Source: Epsilonproteobacteria bacterium 4484_65
GTDB lineage: Bacteria > Campylobacterota > Campylobacteria > Campylobacterales > Sulfurovaceae
Direction of reading: 5' to 3'
Length of the DNA stretch: 9,332 bases
Assembly: GCA_002085305.1 (NCBI GenBank)
Contig: NATJ01000099.1
Location: 1 to 9,332 of the forward strand
In this document: positions 1 through 6,020 of the stretch, piece after piece
Position numbering within the stretch: position 1 is the first letter of the stretch
How the letters are laid out: each line of letters starts with the position of its first letter
The notes under the pieces: model-generated
Database searches by the model: none
The model's input: only the letters and a program-made list of their open reading frames with translations
Told to the model about the DNA's origin: nothing
Program-made: the position numbers and the translations under genes

Positions 1-84
1 CAAGATAGCATCTACCACTTCCTCCTGTAAAGGCCGAAAAGAGCTGTGTCCAAAATAGTGTTCAAGGGTTTCTAATTTATTCAT
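1..84 (-). CDS. recQ: RecQ-family ATP-dependent DNA helicase, N-terminal fragment
   Basis: The 28 codons before the window edge read MNKLETLEHYFGHSSFRPLQ then EEVVDAIL. The pattern F-G-x-x-x-F-R-x-x-Q-E-x-x-I/V-x-A-I/L is the Q motif found at the very start of RecQ superfamily 2 helicases, just before Walker A. RecQ unwinds DNA 3'-to-5' in recombination and fork repair. The rest of the gene is outside the window, so catalytic motifs and C-terminal domains (RQC, HRDC) cannot be checked. The ATG at 82-84 has no strong Shine-Dalgarno sequence. The gene follows ppk2 on the same strand but is separated from it by 78 bases holding a long palindrome, so it is probably not part of the Pho operon. The family call is confident; RecQ itself rather than a short RecQ-like paralogue is likely but not provable from 28 residues. 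Confidence 0.82.
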   Translation of the reverse strand, partial: MNKLETLEHYFGHSSFRPLQEEVVDAIL

Positions 85-116
85 AGTAGAAGTGTAGCGT
101 GTCTTAAGTCAAAGAG

Positions 117-149
117 AGTAAAAATATGTCAAATTGACATATTTTTACT
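117..149 (-). terminator. Perfect 16-bp inverted repeat between ppk2 and recQ, possible terminator
   Basis: The arms 117-132 (AGTAAAAATATGTCAA) and 134-149 are perfect reverse complements around a single central base, so the effective RNA loop would be a few bases of the inner arms. It starts 13 bases after the ppk2 stop. Each arm contains a run of five A or T, so a transcript from either strand would end the stem with U-rich sequence, and the structure could serve as an AT-rich bidirectional terminator. The stem is GC-poor, and no long U tract follows it on the minus strand. An operator for recQ, whose start is 33 bases further on, is an alternative. Confidence 0.55.
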
Positions 150-162
150 GCATTATTCAAAT

Positions 163-1014
163 TTATCCTATGAACTTACCTTGACTCTTCAGATCTGCTT
201 CCATGTTCTCTATCTCTCTGTGTCCGCTGTGTACGATCTGCTCATCCACGGTATAATCAAGATCCATATTCCTATTTTCATAAGGTACAGAGTTCAAGAT
301 TGTTTTGATCGCATTGAGTCTGGCTTTAAATTTATTATTGCTGCGTATCACTGTCCATGGAGCAACCTCTGTATGGGTCTGCTTAAGCATTTCATATTTC
401 ATCTGTGTAAACTCATCCCATCGCTCCTGCATCTGCACATCGATCTCACTGAGCTTCCATTGCTTCAGAGGATTTATCTCACGGTCAGTAAAACGGGCGT
501 TCTGCTCCTCCTTGGTCACAGAAAAGTAGATCTTAATAAAATAAAACCCGTGATTGACAAGATCCTCTTCAAAAGAGGGAACACTTTTCATAAAAATCGC
601 ATACTGCTCTTTAGTACAGAAGTTGAAAACCGGTTCTACCATCGCACGGTTATACCAGCTCCGATCGAAAAGTACGATCTCTCCACCTCTTGGAAACTGC
701 TCAACATAACGCTGAAAATACCACTGTGACCGCTGTACCTCAGAAGGTTTTCCCAGGGCAACCGTACGATAATGTTTTTCATTCATATAGCGTGTGATAC
801 GGCGTATGGCACCACCTTTCCCTGAGGCATCGCGCCCCTCTACAAGGACGATCATTTTTTCATCTTGCTTTTCCAGATACTCTTGAAGTTTTAGTAACTC
901 CACCTGATAAGGCTTGAGTGAACTTTCTTGCAAATAATAACTGTATTTTTTGTAAACCTTTTTCTGTAAAGTTTCACTGCTGTTAAATTGCTCTAAAAAA
1001 TCTTCAAATGTCAT
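163..1014 (-). CDS. ppk2: Polyphosphate kinase 2 family protein (PPK2)
   Basis: PPK2 enzymes transfer phosphate between polyphosphate and nucleoside diphosphates (or monophosphates) in the cytoplasm and are thymidylate-kinase-like P-loop proteins. The 283-residue product has the single-domain PPK2 layout: Walker A GRDASGKGG at 60-68, a second conserved block around RSQWYFQRYV (95-104), Walker B with FDRSWYNR at 116-123, and a lid segment with RFTDREINPLKQWKLS at 174-189. All key residues are present (K66, D117, R118, and the lid arginines/lysines). Length is normal for a one-domain PPK2. It looks most like the class that uses polyphosphate to phosphorylate ADP or GDP, but class is inferred by eye. 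The ATG at 1014 is 8 bases past the stop of the upstream regulator, with AGGA overlapping that stop codon, so it is probably the last gene of the pst-phoU-RR2 operon. This placement ties polyphosphate use to phosphate starvation. Confidence 0.92.
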   Translation of the reverse strand: MTFEDFLEQFNSSETLQKKVYKKYSYYLQESSLKPYQVELLKLQEYLEKQDEKMIVLVEGRDASGKGGAIRRITRYMNEKHYRTVALGKPSEVQRSQWYFQRYVEQFPRGGEIVLFDRSWYNRAMVEPVFNFCTKEQYAIFMKSVPSFEEDLVNHGFYFIKIYFSVTKEEQNARFTDREINPLKQWKLSEIDVQMQERWDEFTQMKYEMLKQTHTEVAPWTVIRSNNKFKARLNAIKTILNSVPYENRNMDLDYTVDEQIVHSGHREIENMEADLKSQGKFIG

Positions 1015-1022
1015 GCTTTTTC

Positions 1023-1709
1023 CTAATTAAATTTATACCCAACACCCCAGACAGGATGAAAATAGTTTTGTTCATTTTGTGGATCTATTTTATTTTTAAG
1101 TCTATTGATAGCAACATTGACAGCATTATCATTGACACCTTTACCATCAGATCCCCATACCTCATCACGAAGAAAATCTCTTGTAAGTGGCTTATCAATA
1201 TGTTTCATAAAAGTATGTAGTAGATTAAATTCAAGATTTGTGAGTGAAACTGCTTGTTCATTGACAGTAAGATCTTTTTTTACCACATCTATAGTCAGTG
1301 CTTTATATTTAATGCGTTCTTGTCTCATTAAAATACCCGAACGCCTAAGCAGTGCTTTCACTCTAAGTGTCAACTCTTTTAGGTTAAAAGGTTTACACAT
1401 ATAGTCATCACCACCCACTTCAAAACCCTCTTCAAGATCGGATTCTCTATCTTTTGCGGTAAGGAATATAACAGGGATATCATAACCAATTTTACGCAAG
1501 TAGGAAACAAACTCACTCCCTTCCATCCCCGGAAGGTTGCGGTCAACTATCATTAATGAGGGGTTTTCTTCTTCAAGGAATTGTTCCACGTTTTCCGTAG
1601 ATAAAAAACCTGTCACAGAGTAACCCTCTTTTCCAAGATGATACTCGATCAATTCTAAAATATCTTCTTCATCTTCAATGACGACGATCTCTATATTCTC
1701 ATTTTGCAT
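1023..1709 (-). CDS. PhoB-like OmpR-family response regulator, second copy (RR2)
   Basis: A 228-residue two-domain regulator. The receiver domain (about 5-120) has the acidic pair E12/D13, phospho-acceptor D56 in IVDRNLPG, T84 and K106, so it should be phosphorylatable. The C-terminal winged helix (about 132-228) has the usual landmarks LTNLEFNLLHTF, LRDEVWG, a recognition helix NDNAVNVAINRLKNKI (193-208) and the wing end WGVGYKFN. It is a close paralogue of the regulator at 6021-6704: 53 of the first 60 residues are identical. It lies between phoU and ppk2, 36 bases after phoU. The ATG at 1709 is the only credible start: an in-frame stop lies just upstream at 1731-1733. No Shine-Dalgarno sequence precedes it, but TATAAT ends 6 bases before it. 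I infer a role in the phosphate response from context and similarity to RR1; no sensor kinase is in the window, and its DNA target could differ from that of RR1. Confidence 0.9.
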   Translation of the reverse strand: MQNENIEIVVIEDEEDILELIEYHLGKEGYSVTGFLSTENVEQFLEEENPSLMIVDRNLPGMEGSEFVSYLRKIGYDIPVIFLTAKDRESDLEEGFEVGGDDYMCKPFNLKELTLRVKALLRRSGILMRQERIKYKALTIDVVKKDLTVNEQAVSLTNLEFNLLHTFMKHIDKPLTRDFLRDEVWGSDGKGVNDNAVNVAINRLKNKIDPQNEQNYFHPVWGVGYKFN

Positions 1710-1715
1710 GCGTGC

Positions 1716-1746
1716 ATTATAACATACACACTAAGGCGGTCTCCTT
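1716..1746 (-). promoter_or_regulatory. Candidate internal promoter and coupling minicistron before RR2
   Basis: On the minus strand TATAAT occupies 1721-1716 and is followed by six bases and then the RR2 ATG, so a transcript from it would start at or next to the start codon. Separately, AAGGAG (1746-1741) starts inside the phoU stop codon and is followed, 9 bases later, by GTG TGT ATG TTA TAA (1731-1717), a four-codon reading frame that stops 7 bases before the RR2 ATG. This could let ribosomes on the long operon mRNA reinitiate at RR2, which has no Shine-Dalgarno of its own. No Pho-box-like sequence lies 9 bases upstream of this -10. Both roles are inferred. Confidence 0.4.
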
Positions 1747-2411
1747 TAAAGCTTTCCACCCATACGAGCGAAGATGATACGTGAAGATATACTCTCCAAT
1801 CTATCGATGATCTTTAAATTTTTACGAATATATTTTAAAAGGTTAAAGTACTCTTCTGCTACTGTATGTGAGCTGCCCATCTTATGGATCAACTCTTTTT
1901 CCAACAGTGAATAGATATCATCTGTTTTACTGTACTCTACCTCTATTTTAGTCGCTAATGCCTGGATCAACTCTTTGTCATCAAAAGTTTGAAGCATTTC
2001 AAGTATCGCATCAAAAGCATTGAGTGTGCATCGGTTAATACTCAAAGAGTCTTTAATGACTTTATGAACTTCAGGGTTGTTTTCTATTAGCAGTCCTTGC
2101 ATATTTTTAATATAATTGTTAATGTTTGTACGGATACGATTAAGTGCAGAAGTCACCTTAAGATAAGAGACCATCTCTCTAAGGTCCCGTGCTTCCGGGC
2201 TAAACTTTGCAAATATAAGAACAATATCATTGTCTATCTTTTCTGTAGTACCGGAAATCATTTTAAGTGATTTTCGTGCTTGTTCCAATCCTTGTATATC
2301 AGCAGACTCAAGAGCCTGCAATGCCAACTTATTAGCAATAGAAAGGTTCGTAACCACTTCTACAACTGCATCTCTTACTTCATGTCTCGCTTCGTTATAT
2401 CCTGTTAACAT
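1746..2411 (-). CDS. phoU: Phosphate signalling/transport accessory protein PhoU
   Basis: PhoU is a cytoplasmic helical protein that links the Pst transporter to the PhoR-type kinase and damps Pho signalling and phosphate uptake. The 221-residue product is almost entirely helical, of normal length, and shows two PhoU-like three-helix repeats (roughly 10-105 and 115-215), with SPEARDLREMVSYLKVTSAL at 71-90 as the recognisable core of the first. Its position directly after pstB is the classical one. The ATG at 2411 follows AGGAG in a 23-base gap. Unusual: the metal-binding E(D)xxxD motifs of characterised PhoU proteins are degraded. Where ERIGD is typical after the SAL core, this protein has NRIRTN (91-96), and the second repeat has DRLESIS (203-209). 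Family assignment is secure from the core motif and context; metal binding is doubtful. Confidence 0.9.
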   Translation of the reverse strand: MLTGYNEARHEVRDAVVEVVTNLSIANKLALQALESADIQGLEQARKSLKMISGTTEKIDNDIVLIFAKFSPEARDLREMVSYLKVTSALNRIRTNINNYIKNMQGLLIENNPEVHKVIKDSLSINRCTLNAFDAILEMLQTFDDKELIQALATKIEVEYSKTDDIYSLLEKELIHKMGSSHTVAEEYFNLLKYIRKNLKIIDRLESISSRIIFARMGGKL

Positions 2412-2434
2412 ATTTTCTCCTATTGTTATTCTTC

Positions 2435-3226
2435 TTAGCCAAATCTACCGGTTATATAATCTTCTGTCAACTTCTTTGAAGGGTTTAAGAAAATCTTATC
2501 AGTCTTATCATACTCTGCCAAATCACCCAGGTACATAAATGCGGTGTAGTCACTCAAACGGCTTGCCTGTTGCATATTATGTGTTACGATAACCACTGAG
2601 AGCTCTTCTTTAAGTTCCGTGATGAGCTCTTCTATAGCCCCTGTTGAGATAGGATCCAGCGCAGAAGTCGGCTCATCAAACAAAAGTACTCTTGGTTTCA
2701 AGGCCACCGCTCTGGCGATGCAAAGTCTCTGCTGCTGTCCACCACTCAGGCCCAAAGCACTCTCTTTGAGTCTATCTTTGGTCTCTTTCCAAATAGCCGC
2801 ACCCTGAAGTGCTTTTTCTACACGTCCTTCCAGTTCACTCCTGTTCTTAATACCTGAGAGTTTCAGTCCATACGCTACATTGTCAAAGATACTCATAGGA
2901 AAAGGGGTAGGCTTTTGGAAGATCATTCCCACCTGCTGACGAAGTTTAATGAAATCATTCTCTTTTTTAAGATCTAAGATATTTTCTTTACTTCCATCTG
3001 CTTTATAGAGATTGATCAACCCTTCATACTTATTCCCCGAGTAAAGGTCATGTATGCGGTTCATCGCTCTAAGCAGTGTAGATTTACCACAACCACTCGG
3101 ACCGATCATCGCAGTGATCTTATTTTCCAGTACAGGAAGGTTGATCTTTTTCAATGAAGGCTCTTCTGCACCCGAATACGTAAATGAAAAATCTTTAATG
3201 TCCATTACCAAATTATTTTTCCCCAT
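2435..3226 (-). CDS. pstB: Phosphate ABC transporter ATP-binding protein PstB
   Basis: PstB is the cytoplasmic ATPase that powers the PstCA channel. The 263-residue product has every ABC motif: Walker [10 protein letters not shown] (42-50), Q-loop Q104 in [20 protein letters not shown] (the [12 protein letters not shown] pattern is typical of PstB), signature LSGGQQQR (160-167), Walker [14 protein letters not shown] (180-192) with catalytic E185, and the switch histidine H216 in VTHNMQQ. Length is normal. The ATG at 3226 lies 10 bases after the pstA stop with AAGGA upstream; a second ATG at residue 8 is possible but less well placed. It is co-transcribed with pstC, pstA, phoU and probably RR2 and ppk2. 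Nothing suggests loss of function in this subunit, even though the binding protein gene upstream is damaged. Confidence 0.97.
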   Translation of the reverse strand: MGKNNLVMDIKDFSFTYSGAEEPSLKKINLPVLENKITAMIGPSGCGKSTLLRAMNRIHDLYSGNKYEGLINLYKADGSKENILDLKKENDFIKLRQQVGMIFQKPTPFPMSIFDNVAYGLKLSGIKNRSELEGRVEKALQGAAIWKETKDRLKESALGLSGGQQQRLCIARAVALKPRVLLFDEPTSALDPISTGAIEELITELKEELSVVIVTHNMQQASRLSDYTAFMYLGDLAEYDKTDKIFLNPSKKLTEDYITGRFG

Positions 3227-3236
3227 ACTAAAGTCC

Positions 3237-4046
3237 TTACTTTTTATTTCTTATTGCATATCGACCGATAAGATTGATACATAGTACTATTACAGTCAAT
3301 ATAAATGAAGCTGCCCAAGCCAACTCTCTACTCTCTAAATCCGGATACGTTGCAAGGTTGTAAATACTTACGGTGAGTGACGGGAACTGCTCTGTCAAGT
3401 CCATAGTAAAGAACTGGTTATTGGCTGATGTAAAGAGTAGTGGAGCTGTTTCACCGATGATCCTTGCAAAAGAAAGCAACACGCCCGTGGTTATACCTAC
3501 TTTTGCCGCCTTCACAACGATTTGCATGATGATTTTATGCTTAGACCCTCCAAGTGCCATCCCTGCTTCACGAAGCTCGGTAGGGACAAGTGACAGCATA
3601 TTATCTGTCGTTGAGATGATAATAGGTATCATCATAATTGCCAGCGCCACGATACCTGCCCAACCGTTATACCCGCCAAACGGGTCTACAAATAATGCAA
3701 ACACAAAAACACCGATAACAATGGAAGGTGCTGACATCATTACATCAGAAAGATTTCGTATCACAGATGCCAGCTTAGAGCCGTGACCATACTCTCTGAG
3801 GTAAATACCTGCCATCATACCCAAAGGTACAGCTACAGCAGATGCCATAAGCGCCATGGTGAACTGCCCAACAAGCAAGTTTCTTATACCCCCGGCTACA
3901 AGGTCATTGGTAAACGTACTCCAGTGAATACTAGTGATACCCTTATAGCTGAGTGTTGCCAGTATCCAAAAAAGAAACCCTATCCCGATCACTGCCGAGA
4001 GTGTTGAAAGTGCTAAAATAATTTTATTGAGGATTAATCTATTCAT
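3237..4046 (-). CDS. pstA: Phosphate ABC transporter permease PstA
   Basis: One of the two inner-membrane subunits forming the phosphate channel. The 269-residue product begins with a hydrophobic helix (about 8-33), has several further membrane segments (about 60-85, 103-122, 128-148, 185-205, 245-263), and carries the cytoplasmic EAA loop that docks on Pst[21 protein letters not shown] at 157-176. The motif [12 protein letters not shown] (195-206) is typical of PstA. The ATG at 4046 is 4 bases past the pstC stop, with AAAGG within the end of pstC serving as ribosome-binding site, so translation of the two permeases is probably coupled. Length is normal for the short bacterial PstA form. No defect is visible. 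Confidence 0.96.
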   Translation of the reverse strand: MNRLILNKIILALSTLSAVIGIGFLFWILATLSYKGITSIHWSTFTNDLVAGGIRNLLVGQFTMALMASAVAVPLGMMAGIYLREYGHGSKLASVIRNLSDVMMSAPSIVIGVFVFALFVDPFGGYNGWAGIVALAIMMIPIIISTTDNMLSLVPTELREAGMALGGSKHKIIMQIVVKAAKVGITTGVLLSFARIIGETAPLLFTSANNQFFTMDLTEQFPSLTVSIYNLATYPDLESRELAWAASFILTVIVLCINLIGRYAIRNKK

Positions 4047-4050
4047 CTAT

Positions 4051-4908
4051 TTAACCTTTAACCTTTCTTCCAAGAAAATAAAACTTCGCTGTAGAGATGA
4101 TGATAAAACTCACCACGAACAAAATAAGTGCCAGGAAGTACATAGAGCTCATCTCCAGATCTTGTGCTTCAGCAAAGTTATTTGCCAAGAGTACCGGTAT
4201 AGAAGTCGTAGGGTCAGTGATACTTCCAGGTATACTCATCACAGAGCCTATGAGGAATGCTACCGCCATCGTCTCACCCAAAGCCCTGCCAAGTGCCAAG
4301 ATAATAGAACCGATGATCCCACCTTTGGAGTACGGCATAATGACATCTTTGATCACTTCAAACTTTGTTGCACCCATTGCATAGGCTGACTCCTTGAGTA
4401 CCAGTGGTGTCGTATTCATCGCATCTCTACTGATAGCCGCCATAAAAGGGATGATCATGATCGCAAGGACGATACCCGCAGTCAGCAACCCGACACCATT
4501 TCCTCCCACAGTCGATTGAACAATAGGAGCAAAATAAAAAAGCCCCCACATCCCATAAATGATACTTGGAATAGCTGCGAGTAACTCGATCGCGATGGAG
4601 ACAGGTTTCCCGATGGCATCTGAAGCAATCTCCGTGAGGAAGATCGCGATTCCCATTGCCAAAGGTACTGCGATAGCCATAGCGATAAGAGTACTAAGCA
4701 GTGTACCGATGATAGGTACATACCCACCAAAGATACCACCTTCATCATCCTCATCTGCTTCCCAGGCCTCAGTGAAAAGGAAATCAAATCCAAACTCATG
4801 CATCGCTTCCTGTGCATACGTAAAGAGTATGGCAAAGATACCTACAAGAAGAAAAAAGGAGAGTGTTGCGGATAAAAAAGAAAAGTTTCTAAAGAGTTTT
4901 CCACCCAT
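4051..4908 (-). CDS. pstC: Phosphate ABC transporter permease PstC
   Basis: The second inner-membrane channel subunit of the Pst transporter. The 285-residue product has an N-terminal hydrophobic helix (about 10-32), an acidic periplasmic stretch EAWEADEDDEGG (47-58), then five further membrane segments (about 64-92, 105-127, 140-160, 198-222, 257-278). The EAA docking loop reads ESAYAMGATKFEVIKDVIMP (173-192) and is followed by ALGRALGETMAVAFLIG (205-221), a PstC hallmark. The ATG at 4908 is preceded by AAGG at good spacing. It is the first gene of the pstCAB-phoU-RR2-ppk2 run and has its own Pho-box promoter in the 173-base gap after pstS, so it can be expressed independently of the broken pstS. 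Confidence 0.96.
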   Translation of the reverse strand: MGGKLFRNFSFLSATLSFFLLVGIFAILFTYAQEAMHEFGFDFLFTEAWEADEDDEGGIFGGYVPIIGTLLSTLIAMAIAVPLAMGIAIFLTEIASDAIGKPVSIAIELLAAIPSIIYGMWGLFYFAPIVQSTVGGNGVGLLTAGIVLAIMIIPFMAAISRDAMNTTPLVLKESAYAMGATKFEVIKDVIMPYSKGGIIGSIILALGRALGETMAVAFLIGSVMSIPGSITDPTTSIPVLLANNFAEAQDLEMSSMYFLALILFVVSFIIISTAKFYFLGRKVKG

Positions 4909-4935
4909 GCTTTGCCTTGGTTATTAATTTTAGAA

Positions 4936-4967
4936 AGTGTATTGAAAGTTGGTAACATTTTGGTAAC
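4936..4967 (-). promoter_or_regulatory. Pho box and -10 element upstream of pstC
   Basis: On the minus strand, GTTACC-AAAAT-GTTACC (4967-4951) is a perfect direct repeat with an 11-bp period, matching how PhoB-type regulators bind tandem half sites on one DNA face. Nine bases later comes TACACT (4941-4936) as a -10 hexamer; no -35 is needed if the activator replaces it. The start of transcription would be near 4929, leaving a leader of about 20 bases with AAGG before the pstC ATG. The box is also flanked by GTTGG/CCAAC (4971-4948), giving an inverted repeat. The same box, spacing and -10 recur at pstS, RR1 and PiT. Confidence 0.82.
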
Positions 4968-5040
4968 CAACTCATATATCTCGTGTTGTAAATGTATTTA
5001 AGGCGTTACGGAGATATACATAGTTTGTTCTGCTCTTGGA

Positions 5041-5061
5041 AGTGGAGACTTCAGTCCCACT
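5041..5061 (-). repeat. Hairpin in the pstS-pstC intergenic region
   Basis: On the minus strand AGTGGGAC and GTC-T-CCACT pair around a TGAA loop, giving an 8-bp stem with one bulged T. No U run follows, so it is not a standard intrinsic terminator. It lies 20 bases after the pstS stop, where such hairpins often protect the 3' end of the strongly expressed pstS message or cause partial termination before pstC. That role is an inference. Confidence 0.45.
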
Positions 5062-5071
5062 AACCGACCTA

Positions 5072-5098
5072 CTAAGAAACTTTATTTAATTTTCTTAG
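5072..5098 (-). repeat. 8-bp inverted repeat spanning the pstS stop codon
   Basis: CTAAGAAA (5072-5079) and TTTCTTAG (5091-5098) are perfect inverted copies separated by 11 AT-rich bases that include the pstS TAA stop (5084-5082). In the transcript this would form a weak stem around the stop codon, directly followed by the stronger hairpin at 5041-5061. It may contribute to transcript processing or termination. It is AT-rich and could be chance. Confidence 0.35.
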
Positions 5099-5895
5099 CT
5101 TCCCAGTATTTTCTGATCTCATCTTTCGTAGATGCCGGAAGTGGCACATAACCAAGTTCTGCTGCTGCTTTGTCACCATTTGTATATGCCCAGTCGATGA
5201 ATGCTGTTACTTTTTTGTTCATCTCTGTTTTCTCTGTTGGCAGCAAGATAAATGTCGCCGCTACAATAGGATACGATGTTGCACCTGCCGGGTCACCGAT
5301 CACTGCATAGAAATCATTTTGGGCTGTCCATGTTGCATATTTTGCTGCATCTTGGAATGATGGTACTGTCGGGTTGATGAATAACCCCTCTTTGTTCTCA
5401 ACCTGTGCTGCAGGAAGACCTAATTTGATCTTATATGAGTACTCAATATAACCAATAGAGTTTTTGATCTGTTGGATGTTTGCTGATACACCTGAGTTAG
5501 ATTTACCTGCAACGACTTTAGTTGCTTTCCACGTTGGTTTTTTACTTACTTTGAACTCTGGGTTGATCTTATTTAGGAAGTATGTAAAGTTAAATGTTGT
5601 TCCAGATTTATCTGCTCTCACACAAGTAGTGATAGGCTCATGTGGGAGTTTAAGACCTGCCCGCTTTAAGCGGTTTGTCTGAACCTGCAAAATCAACCAT
5701 TCTTTTTTTGATAGATTTGATACCATCACCGGAACCTGTCGGCGTATAGTTCACTTTATTACCTGTCGCTGCAAAATACTCGGAAGTCCAAGCTTTATAT
5801 ACAGGTCCCGGGAATGATGCACCTCTACCTTTAATTTCATCTGCATTCACTGCTGTTAATGCTACTGCGGCTGCAAGAATTATTCTCAATGTCAT
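5082..5895 (-). pseudogene. pstS: Phosphate ABC transporter substrate-binding protein PstS, internally deleted and frameshifted
   Basis: PstS is the periplasmic phosphate-binding protein of the Pst system. The gene starts at ATG 5895 (AAGGA upstream) with a signal peptide, about residues 1-18, cleaved near AVNA-DE. The first frame continues through GASFPGPVYKAW, TGSGDG and DFAGSDKPLKAG and stops at 5650. The homologous C-terminal part continues in another frame from about 5660 (AGLKLPHEPITTCVRADKSG) to the stop at 5082. Compared with E. coli PstS, where about 62 residues separate ASDAPL from GLKLP, roughly 60 residues are missing here, plus a shift, so the lost length should be 2 modulo 3. 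The visible phosphate contacts (the SGDG serine, the SDKPL aspartate, the R and SGT of RADKSGT) all survive, split over the two pieces. The joint sits on a 13-bp palindrome. It could be a real loss, a mixed population or an assembly error; the clean C-terminal frame without further stops suggests it is recent or artefactual. Confidence 0.88.
5661..5673. repeat. 13-bp palindrome at the pstS breakpoint
   Basis: CCGCTT-T-AAGCGG is a perfect inverted repeat with 6-bp arms and a single central base. It lies at codons 75-78 of the first pstS frame, exactly where similarity to PstS stops and the downstream part begins in another frame. Nearby, GCAGGT occurs on the minus strand both at codons 70-71 and just after the joint. 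Such small repeats can mediate deletion by replication slippage or confuse assembly. Confidence 0.7.
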
Positions 5896-5940
5896 CTTTG
5901 TTTCCTTAAAGAAATAAATTATCCATTTTGGATTGAGCGA

Positions 5941-5972
5941 AGTATAAAACAACTTGGAAACATTTTGGTTAC
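5941..5972 (-). promoter_or_regulatory. Pho box and -10 element upstream of pstS
   Basis: Minus strand GTAACC-AAAAT-GTTTCC (5972-5956) is followed after 9 bases by TATACT (5946-5941). Transcription would begin near 5934, giving a leader of about 40 bases with TAAGGA before the ATG. The right half and spacer (AAAATGTTTC) match the form I recall for the C. jejuni PhosR box, GTTTC-N-AAAA-N-GTTTC. The box is bracketed by CAACTT (5950-5955) and AAGTTG (5974-5979). Together with the boxes at pstC, RR1 and PiT it defines a shared regulon. The promoter is intact although the gene it serves is broken. Confidence 0.84.
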
Positions 5973-6020
5973 AAAGTTGAATCTTCTGCATTATACTATG
6001 CGGTAAGCAATGAATTTATA

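Noticed and set aside
181..729. 182-codon plus-strand open frame opposite ppk2
   Set aside because: It lies wholly within the highly conserved ppk2 gene on the other strand, has no ribosome-binding context and no recognisable protein motif; the same holds for the other plus-strand frames.
4482..4835. 117-codon minus-strand frame inside pstC
   Set aside because: It is an out-of-frame reading of pstC, whose membrane segments and EAA loop are unambiguous.
5650..5673. Programmed ribosomal frameshift in pstS
   Set aside because: A shift alone would not restore the roughly 60 missing residues, and there is no typical slippery heptamer, so a deletion or assembly error is the simpler explanation.
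5896..5991. Upstream start at 5991 for the pstS reading frame (preceded by TATAAT)
   Set aside because: The extension spans the Pho box and would bury the signal peptide inside the protein; ATG 5895 has AAGGA at good spacing and starts exactly at the signal peptide.
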